Shown here in pieces: positions 6,486 to 10,900 of a stretch of DNA of 10,900 nucleotides. The first letter of the stretch is position 1; every line of letters starts with the position of its first letter. The translations under genes and the position numbers were made by a program. The DNA is taken from NCBI GenBank assembly GCA_023435545.1, contig JAEYRQ010000201.1:1-10900 (forward strand). The letters run 5' to 3'. The notes beneath the pieces are model-generated. The model saw only the letters and a list, made by a program, of their open reading frames with translations, was not told the DNA's origin and ran no database searches. Origin of the DNA: Pseudomonadota bacterium (lineage in GTDB: Bacteria > Pseudomonadota > Alphaproteobacteria > Rhizobiales > Tepidamorphaceae).

Positions 6486-7625
6486 ATGCACGCGCCGATC
6501 ACGCTTCGCCGCAGGGTGCACGATATCCTCGAGCGGGAGGATCCGGACGATCCCGTCACCGCCTGGGTGTTCCGCGGCATCGTCGCGCTGATCGTCATCA
6601 ATGTGATCGCGGCGATCATGCTGACCGACGATCGCTTCCGGCACATGTTCCCCTACGATTTCAAGATCATCGAGGCGGTTTCGCTCGTCGTGTTCGGGAT
6701 CGAGTACCTGCTCAGGCTGTGGAGCTCCGTCGAAAGCCCGTGGCTGCGCGGAAGAAGTCCGCTCCAGGCGCGGCTGCGCTGGGTCGTCTCGCCGGCAGCC
6801 ATCATCGACCTGGTCGCGCTGCTGCCCTTCCTGATCGTCCACATCTATCAGGCCGACATCCGCACGCTGGCTCTCGTCAGGCTCTTGCGCTTCTTCAAGC
6901 TGGCCCGCTATTCGCCGGGCCTCGCCTCGCTGCTCGAGGCGGTGCGCTCCGAGCGGCATGCGCTCATCGCCTGCTTCGTGGTGATGTGCGGCGGCATCGT
7001 TATCTTCGCCACCGCCATGTACGAGGTGGAAGGAACGGCGCAGCCGGACAAGTTCGGCTCGATCCCGCTGGCGATGTGGTGGGCGGTGGTGACCATCACC
7101 ACGGTCGGCTACGGCGACGTGGTGCCGCTCACCGGCGCGGGGCGGATCATCGCCGGCCTCACAATGATCACCGGCATCTTCCTCCTGGCGCTTCCGGTCG
7201 GCATCGTCGCCTCGGCCTTCATCGAGGTGATCCGGCGGCGGCACTTCATGGTGAGCTGGGGCATGGTGGCGCGCGTGCCGATGTTCGCCGATCTCGACGC
7301 GGCAACGCTGTCGGAGGTGATCCCGCGGCTGAAGGCCCGCGCCGCCGATGCCGGACAGGTGATTATCCCGCGCGGCCGGCTGCCGCGCGCGGTGTTCTTC
7401 GTGGTCTCCGGGGTTGTCGTCATCGAGACCGCGATGGGCAGCCGCCGGCTTGGGGCTGGTAGCTCGTTCGGCGAGACGCGCGAAGAGGACCACCCACACC
7501 TCCACGCCCTCGTCCGCGCGGTCGAGGAGGCCCGCCTTCTGGTCCTCAACGGCGACGACCTCATCGCCGCCGTCCCCGACCTCGCCGACCGCTTCGCCGA
7601 GGTGTCGGTCTACGAGGTTGGGTGA
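6486..7625 (+). CDS. Six-helix K+ channel with cyclic-nucleotide-binding fold (MloK1-like)
   Basis: An inner-membrane tetrameric potassium channel subunit of 379 residues. S1-S6 lie near 31-46, 60-79, 100-119, 124-144, 158-180 and 217-246. S4 has the voltage-sensor spacing, with a basic residue at nearly every third position (R126, R132, R135, K138, R141). The pore helix MWWAVVTITTVGYGD carries the K+ selectivity filter TVGYGD (206-211), and S6 has the LPVG hinge. The segment before the filter (QPDKFGSIP...) closely resembles MloK1 of Mesorhizobium. Residues about 258-379 form a cyclic-nucleotide-binding fold (VPMFADLD, FFVVSG, GAGSSFGE). After FGE (328-330), however, the usual ISG-x-PR-S-AT pattern is absent and the phosphate-binding Arg position is Leu339. 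cAMP control is thus doubtful. AGGGGG (6475-6480) lies 5 bases before ATG 6486. It is probably co-transcribed with the antiporter; the two would move K+ in opposite or compensating directions. Confidence 0.92.
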   Translation: MHAPITLRRRVHDILEREDPDDPVTAWVFRGIVALIVINVIAAIMLTDDRFRHMFPYDFKIIEAVSLVVFGIEYLLRLWSSVESPWLRGRSPLQARLRWVVSPAAIIDLVALLPFLIVHIYQADIRTLALVRLLRFFKLARYSPGLASLLEAVRSERHALIACFVVMCGGIVIFATAMYEVEGTAQPDKFGSIPLAMWWAVVTITTVGYGDVVPLTGAGRIIAGLTMITGIFLLALPVGIVASAFIEVIRRRHFMVSWGMVARVPMFADLDAATLSEVIPRLKARAADAGQVIIPRGRLPRAVFFVVSGVVVIETAMGSRRLGAGSSFGETREEDHPHLHALVRAVEEARLLVLNGDDLIAAVPDLADRFAEVSVYEVG

Positions 7626-7630
7626 GGGGG

Positions 7631-7648
7631 CGCCGGCGTCAGCCGGCG
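7631..7648. terminator. Strong GC hairpin, likely two-way terminator
   Basis: CGCCGGC (7631-7637) pairs perfectly with GCCGGCG (7642-7648) around a GTCA loop. It fills the 49-base gap between the convergent channel (+) and icd (-) genes, the expected place for a shared terminator. No T-run follows, so it may act with Rho or as a 3'-end stabiliser. Confidence 0.5.
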
Positions 7649-7674
7649 GGAACCGCTGACCGGCCGTCCCGTTC

Positions 7675-8885
7675 TCAGCCCATCGCCGTCTGCAGGTTCT
7701 GGTCGACCTTGTCGAGGAAGCCCGTCGTGGTCAGCCACTTCTGGTCGGGGCCGACCAGCAGCGCCAGGTCCTTGGTCATGTCGCCGGCCTCGACGTGTCG
7801 ACGCAGACCTTCTCCAGCGTCGCGGCGAACTGGGCGAGCTCGTCGTTGCCGTCGAGCTTGGCGCGGTGGGCGAGGCCTCGGGTCCAGGCGAAGATCGAGG
7901 CGATCGAGTTGGTCGAGGTCTCCTGGCCCTTCTGGTGCTGGCGGTAGTGGCGGGTGACCGTGCCGTGCGCGGCCTCGGCCTCCACCGTCTTGCCGTCCGG
8001 CGTCATCAGCACCGAGGTCATCAGGCCGAGCGAGCCGAAGCCCTGAGCCACCGTGTCCGACTGCACGTCGCCGTCGTAGTTCTTGCAGGCCCAGACGTAG
8101 CCGCCCGACCACTTCAGCGCGGAGGCCACCATGTCGTCGATCAGCCGGTGCTCGTAAGTGATGCCCTTCGCCTTGAACGCGTCGGCGAACTCGGCGTCGA
8201 AGACCTCCTGGAACAGATCCTTGAAGCGGCCGTCATAGGCCTTGAGGATGGTGTTCTTGGTCGAGAGATAGACCGGATAGCCGCGCGCCAGCCCGTAGTT
8301 CATCGAGGCGCGGGCGAAGTCGCGGATCGAATCATCGAGGTTGTACATCGCCATGGCGACGCCCGAGCCGGGGAAGTCGAACACCTTGTGCTCGATCTTC
8401 GTGCCGTCCTCGCCGACGAACGAGATGGTCATCGTGCCCTTGCCCGGCACCTTGAAGTCGGTTGCGCGGTACTGATCGCCGAAGGCGTGGCGGCCGATGA
8501 TGATCGGCTGCGTCCAGCCCGGCACGAGGCGGGGCACGTTCTTGCAGATGATCGGCTCGCGGAAGATCACGCCGCCGAGAATGTTGCGGATCGTGCCGTT
8601 CGGCGATTTCCACATGGCCTTCAGGCCGAACTCCTCGACGCGGGCCTCGTCCGGGGTGATGGTGGCGCACTTGACGCCGACGCCGTACTTCTTGATGGCT
8701 TCGGCGGCCTCGACCGTCACCTTGTCGTCGGTCGCGTCGCGATGCTCGATGCCGAGATCGTAGTATTTCAGGTCGATGTCGAGATAGGGATGGATCAGCT
8801 TGTCCTTGATCAGCTGCCAGATGATGCGGGTCATCTCGTCGCCGTCGAGCTCGACGACCGGGTTCTCGACCGTGATCTTCGCCAT
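7675..8885 (-). pseudogene. icd: NADP-dependent isocitrate dehydrogenase, frameshifted near the 3' end
   Basis: Isocitrate dehydrogenase of the TCA cycle, turning isocitrate into 2-oxoglutarate with NADPH made in the cytoplasm. It is the ~404-residue form shared with eukaryotes. The first 364 residues are normal: [20 protein letters not shown], the substrate loop KSPNGTIRN, the signature [18 protein letters not shown], and the NADP loop AHGTVTRHY. After VCVDT the frame slips and stops five residues later at 7776-7778 (369 residues). The correct ending, [13 protein letters not shown] to DQNLQTAMG (39 residues), continues in another frame to a TGA at 7675-7677. One missing base near 7794 (ACGTCGAG where ACGGTCGAG is expected) explains this and would give 403 residues, the family's length. 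A good site, GAGGGG, lies 8 bases before ATG 8885. Because the remainder is well conserved, a sequencing error or a very recent mutation is likelier than old decay. Confidence 0.93.
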
Positions 8886-8902
8886 GGAATGCGCCCCTCG
8901 GA

Positions 8903-8927
8903 TGGGAATGTTCGGTTCTGGGAATGT
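8903..8927. promoter_or_regulatory. Direct repeat TGGGAATGT in the icd leader
   Basis: TGGGAATGT occurs at 8903-8911 and again at 8919-8927, 16 bases apart start to start. A related GGGAATG lies on the opposite strand at 8979-8985, right beside the proposed -10 box. The arrangement could be a binding site for a regulator of icd. It may also be chance in a G-rich leader. Confidence 0.3.
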
Positions 8928-8971
8928 GCCGCCGCGCCGCTTGTCCGCGCGCCGGCCGGTGGGTCGCGGCC

Positions 8972-8999
8972 CCTATAGCATTCCCCCGGTTCGGATCAA
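8972..8999 (-). promoter_or_regulatory. icd: Probable sigma-70 promoter of icd
   Basis: On the minus strand TTGATC (8994-8999) and TATAGG (8972-8977) are separated by 16 bases. A TGC precedes the latter, as in extended -10 promoters. Transcription would start near 8965, leaving a leader of about 80 bases before ATG 8885. This is a pattern match, supported by position only. Confidence 0.4.
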
Positions 9000-9111
9000 A
9001 GCCGGCGGCCGCCAGACGGGCGGTTCGACTTTGGTCCGGGGGGAAGGCAGGGCGGTTCTCGCTGAAGCGGCACCGGCCCCGGTGCGCCCTGGCCTCGAAA
9101 CAATAAATCCC

Positions 9112-9201
9112 CGTCATGGCCGGACGTGTTCCGGCCATACACGCCCTCGCCGCCGTGCTGCCACAAGGACGTGGATGCCCGGGACGAGCCCGGGCATGAC
9201 G
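9112..9201. repeat. Composite palindromic intergenic element (two hairpins, inverted ends)
   Basis: Two perfect 9-bp hairpins with 5-base loops lie 36 bases apart: ATGGCCGGA/TCCGGCCAT (9116-9138) and ATGCCCGGG/CCCGGGCAT (9175-9197). The outer edges are also inverted copies, CGTCATG (9112-9118) and CATGACG (9195-9201). Elements of this build, with CGTCATGGCCGG or CGTCATGCCCGG edges, are familiar REP/BIME-like intergenic repeats in Hyphomicrobiales genomes. Frames crossing them yield peptides such as PGTSPGMT, often wrongly added to protein ends. It lies upstream of trmJ and may affect transcript ends or bind proteins; it has no coding role. Confidence 0.75.
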
Positions 9202-9239
9202 CTGGCGGGGGTGTGGGGGGAAGGGCGTCTTCTGCTTGC

Positions 9240-9243
9240 GGAG
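9240..9243 (+). promoter_or_regulatory. trmJ: Ribosome binding site fixing the trmJ start
   Basis: GGAG is followed by 8 bases and a GTG (9252). The same frame is open back to an ATG at 9126, but that start lies inside the palindromic element and adds 42 residues absent from the family, so the GTG is preferred. Confidence 0.65.
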
Positions 9244-9251
9244 CCGGCCCT

Positions 9252-10001
9252 GTGAGCACGCCCCCCTCCCCAGCCATCGTCCTCGTTACCCCGCAGCTCG
9301 GCGAGAACATCGGCATGGTGGCGCGCGCCATGGCGAATTTCGGGCTCGCCGACCTGCGCCTCGTCAATCCCCGCGACGGCTGGCCGAGCGAGAGCGCGCG
9401 GGCGGCGGCCTCGGGTGCCGACTGGGTGATCGACGGCGCCAGGCTCTTTGCCTCCACCCGCGAGGCGCTGGCCGACATCGGGCTGGTGCTGGCGACGACG
9501 GCGAGGCCCCGCGAGATGGCAAAGCCGGTGCTCAGCTCACGCGAGGCCGCGGCTCGGCTCGCCGAAACCGTCGACGGCGGCGACCGCGCCGCGATCCTGT
9601 TCGGCGGCGAACGCGCCGGGCTCGGCAATGACGACGTGGCACTGGCGGATGCGATCGTCACCTTTCCGACCGATCCGGCCTTCGCCTCGCTGAACCTCGC
9701 CCAGTCGGTGCTGCTGATCGGCTACGAATGGTTCCAGACCCGCGGCGGCGAGGCCGGCCGCCCGCGCGCCGAGGCCCCGCAGCGCGCCCAACGCGAGGAC
9801 GTCATCCGCCTATTCGAGCACCTGGAGGGCGAGCTCGACGCCGCTGGCTTCCTGCACCCGCCGGAGAAGCGGCCGGTAATGGTGAGGAACCTGAGGACCA
9901 TATTCCTGAAAGCCGGGCTGAGCGACCAGGAGGTGCGCTCGCTCAGGGGCGTGATCCGGGCGCTGTCCGAGCTCAAGGTCCGGCGCGCACACAAGGCCTG
10001 A
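9252..10001 (+). CDS. trmJ: tRNA 2'-O-methyltransferase TrmJ (SpoU/SPOUT family)
   Basis: A cytoplasmic S-adenosylmethionine-dependent enzyme of 249 residues. TrmJ-type enzymes methylate the 2'-hydroxyl of nucleotide 32 in the tRNA anticodon loop. The three SPOUT motifs are intact: motif 1 with NIGMVARAMANFG (19-31, including Asn19 and Arg25), motif 2 with LFGGERAGLGNDD (116-128), and motif 3 with SLNLAQSVLLIGYEW (from 146). Motifs 2 and 3 form the trefoil-knot cofactor site. A C-terminal helical extension (about 170-249) with EKRPVMVRNLRTIFLKAGLS matches TrmJ, and the length fits the roughly 246 residues of the E. coli enzyme. The GTG start at 9252 is supported by GGAG 8 bases upstream. It is followed after 4 bases by murI, so the two are almost certainly translated from one transcript. 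Substrate specificity within the family is inferred. Confidence 0.88.
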   Translation: MSTPPSPAIVLVTPQLGENIGMVARAMANFGLADLRLVNPRDGWPSESARAAASGADWVIDGARLFASTREALADIGLVLATTARPREMAKPVLSSREAAARLAETVDGGDRAAILFGGERAGLGNDDVALADAIVTFPTDPAFASLNLAQSVLLIGYEWFQTRGGEAGRPRAEAPQRAQREDVIRLFEHLEGELDAAGFLHPPEKRPVMVRNLRTIFLKAGLSDQEVRSLRGVIRALSELKVRRAHKA

Positions 10002-10005
10002 GGCG

Positions 10006-10815
10006 ATGCCAAGGATTATCGTCTTCGATTCCGGTCTCGGCGGCCTGTCGGTGCTGAAGGAGATCCGCGCCGCGCGGCCGGATGCGGCGATCACCTACAT
10101 TGCGGACACCGCGCGGTTTCCCTATGGCGACCTCGCCGAAGCGGAAGTGATCGCCCGTGGCCTGGCGATCTTCGACCGGCTCGCGGCAGAGCGCACGCCG
10201 GATCTCGCGGTGATCGCCTGCAACACCGCCTCGACGCTGGTGCTGCCGCCATTGCGGGCGGCGTTCGACTTCCCCTTCGTCGGGACAGTGCCGGCGATCA
10301 AGCCGGCCGCCGCGCGCACCACCTCGGGTCTGGTGAGCGTGCTGGCGACGCCGGGCACGGTGAAGCGCGACTACACCCGCGCGCTGATCGACACCTACGC
10401 CTTCCATGTCGACGTGACGCTGGTCGGCGCCACCCGCCTCGCGAGCCTCGCCGAAGCGGCGATGCGCGGCGAGGAGATTCCCGACGAGGCGTTCCGCGCC
10501 GAGATCGCCCCCGCCTTCGTGCGGCGGGGATCGAAGCGCACCGACACCGTCGTACTGGCGTGCACCCACTATCCGCTGGTGCTCGACCGGCTGGAGCGCG
10601 TCGCGCCCTGGCCGCTCGATTGGATCGACCCGGCGCCCGCGATCGCGCGGCGCGCTGCGAGCCTGCTCGAAGGCGTGCTGCCGGGTCCGGCCGCCGGGAC
10701 CGGCGAGGCGATGTTCACGGCTTTGCCGGCCGATGTCGCGAGCCTGAAGCAGCTACTCTCCGGCTTCGGGCTGGCGCCGCCGGCGTTGCTGGAGATTGAC
10801 GTGCAGGCGGCCTGA
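10006..10815 (+). CDS. murI: Glutamate racemase
   Basis: A cytoplasmic enzyme of 269 residues that converts L-glutamate to D-glutamate for peptidoglycan synthesis, without cofactor. Characteristic sites are all present: FDSGLGGLSV at the N-terminus with Asp8-Ser9, FPYGD with Pro39-Tyr40-Gly41, the first catalytic cysteine in ACNTAS (Cys72), and the second in ACTHYPL (Cys186). Length is normal for the family. The start is ATG 10006, four bases after the trmJ stop, and a weak AGG just before it suggests translational coupling. Pairing of murI with an RNA methyltransferase gene is a common arrangement in alphaproteobacteria and probably reflects shared growth-linked expression, not a joint pathway. 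No UDP-MurNAc-L-Ala activator extension of the E. coli type is visible at the N-terminus. Confidence 0.95.
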   Translation: MPRIIVFDSGLGGLSVLKEIRAARPDAAITYIADTARFPYGDLAEAEVIARGLAIFDRLAAERTPDLAVIACNTASTLVLPPLRAAFDFPFVGTVPAIKPAAARTTSGLVSVLATPGTVKRDYTRALIDTYAFHVDVTLVGATRLASLAEAAMRGEEIPDEAFRAEIAPAFVRRGSKRTDTVVLACTHYPLVLDRLERVAPWPLDWIDPAPAIARRAASLLEGVLPGPAAGTGEAMFTALPADVASLKQLLSGFGLAPPALLEIDVQAA

Positions 10816-10839
10816 TCCGCTGACGCCGCGTCGGCGCCA

Positions 10840-10873
10840 GCGCCGTGTTCGCCTGCCGCGCCGGTGACGGCGC
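10840..10873. terminator. Inverted repeat after murI, possible terminator
   Basis: GCGCCGT (10840-10846) is exactly complementary to ACGGCGC (10867-10873), with a 20-base loop. A second, overlapping fold is CGGCG-CCAG-CGCCG at 10832-10845. Both lie between the murI stop and the end of a minus-strand gene, where a shared terminator would fit. No T-run is present. Confidence 0.25.
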
Positions 10874-10876
10874 CGC

Positions 10877-10900
10877 TCAGGCGACCGCGTAGTTCATGAT
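10877..10900 (-). CDS. 3' end of an unidentified minus-strand gene
   Basis: Reading the minus strand from the window's last base gives the codons for IMNYAVA followed by TGA (10877-10879). The frame is open to the edge, so this is probably the end of a gene convergent with murI. Seven residues are too few to identify it, and the reading itself could be chance. Confidence 0.3.
   Translation of the reverse strand: MMNYAVA

Larger units (their letters stand above)
8886..9251. other. Intergenic region between icd and trmJ
   Basis: This 366-base gap separates the divergent icd and trmJ genes and holds no gene I can support. From left to right it contains the icd ribosome site (8894-8899), the TGGGAATGT repeat, the proposed icd promoter, a small hairpin (GCACCG-GCCC-CGGTGC, 9070-9085), the 90-bp palindromic element (9112-9201), and the trmJ ribosome site. 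The trmJ promoter was not located; an AT-rich patch, CAATAAAT, at 9101-9108 is the only low-GC spot. Confidence 0.6.

Noticed and set aside
5496..7505. A 669-codon minus-strand open frame across the antiporter and channel genes
   Set aside because: It is antisense to two clearly recognisable membrane proteins, is full of His, Asp, Arg and Gln of the kind produced by mirrored high-GC codons, and has no recognisable domain.
7440..7620. A frameshift as the cause of the odd channel nucleotide pocket
   Set aside because: Neither other plus-strand frame holds the missing ISG-x-PR-S-AT pattern, and the spacing to the following strand is preserved in the annotated frame.
7776..7800. Programmed ribosomal frameshifting in icd
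   Set aside because: There is no slippery run at the junction, the family is not known to use frameshifting, and one missing base restores the normal sequence exactly. A mutation or sequence error is simpler.
7866..8978. A 370-codon plus-strand open frame opposite icd
   Set aside because: It is a mirror of the conserved icd coding sequence, with biased Ala/Arg/Asp/Val/Leu composition and no motif. It also runs through the icd promoter.
9126..9251. An upstream ATG that would extend trmJ by 42 residues
   Set aside because: The extension is a translation of the palindromic repeat. The GTG at 9252 has a well-spaced GGAG and gives the family's normal length.

Overview
This window is chromosomal DNA of a high-GC alphaproteobacterium, most likely of the order Hyphomicrobiales (Rhizobiales). 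The evidence is the strong G/C preference at third codon positions, a monomeric-family NADP isocitrate dehydrogenase of the ~404-residue type, a potassium channel resembling MloK1 of Mesorhizobium, a trmJ-murI pair, and a composite palindromic intergenic element of a kind common in this order. There are no tRNA or rRNA genes, CRISPR arrays, phage structural genes or transposases. It reads as ordinary core and near-core chromosome with a few points worth checking.

Left part (1-4430). A 3' fragment of an unrecognised gene (+) comes first, then three genes: a membrane-anchored CHASE4-GGDEF-EAL protein (-) with intact synthase, phosphodiesterase and inhibitory-site motifs; a DUF1801 protein with a basic N-terminal tail (-); and, divergent from it, an exported ClpP/crotonase-fold protein (+). 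A perfect 14-bp palindrome lies in the DUF1801/ClpP-like divergent gap. A 60-residue exported cysteine-rich protein (-) follows and converges on the ClpP-like gene.

Middle part (4638-7625). A CPA2/Kef-type monovalent cation:proton antiporter with a cytoplasmic NAD-binding RCK domain is followed by a six-helix potassium channel with a C-terminal cyclic-nucleotide-binding fold. They probably form a small K+ homeostasis unit. The channel's ligand-binding cassette has lost the arginine that normally holds the cyclic nucleotide phosphate.

Right part (7675-10900). icd (-) converges on the channel gene across a GC-rich hairpin. In this sequence icd carries an apparent one-base deletion near 7794 that cuts off its last 39 residues; this is either an assembly error or a real lesion. 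A 90-bp palindromic repeat lies between icd and the divergent, tightly spaced trmJ-murI pair (tRNA 2'-O-methylation and D-glutamate supply for peptidoglycan). The last 24 bases hold the 3' end of an unidentified minus-strand gene.

I did not find a clear new multi-gene system. The strongest leads are the icd lesion and the channel with the altered nucleotide pocket. Next come the regulatory palindromes and a 32-bp sequence present twice, once between genes and once inside the DUF1801 gene.
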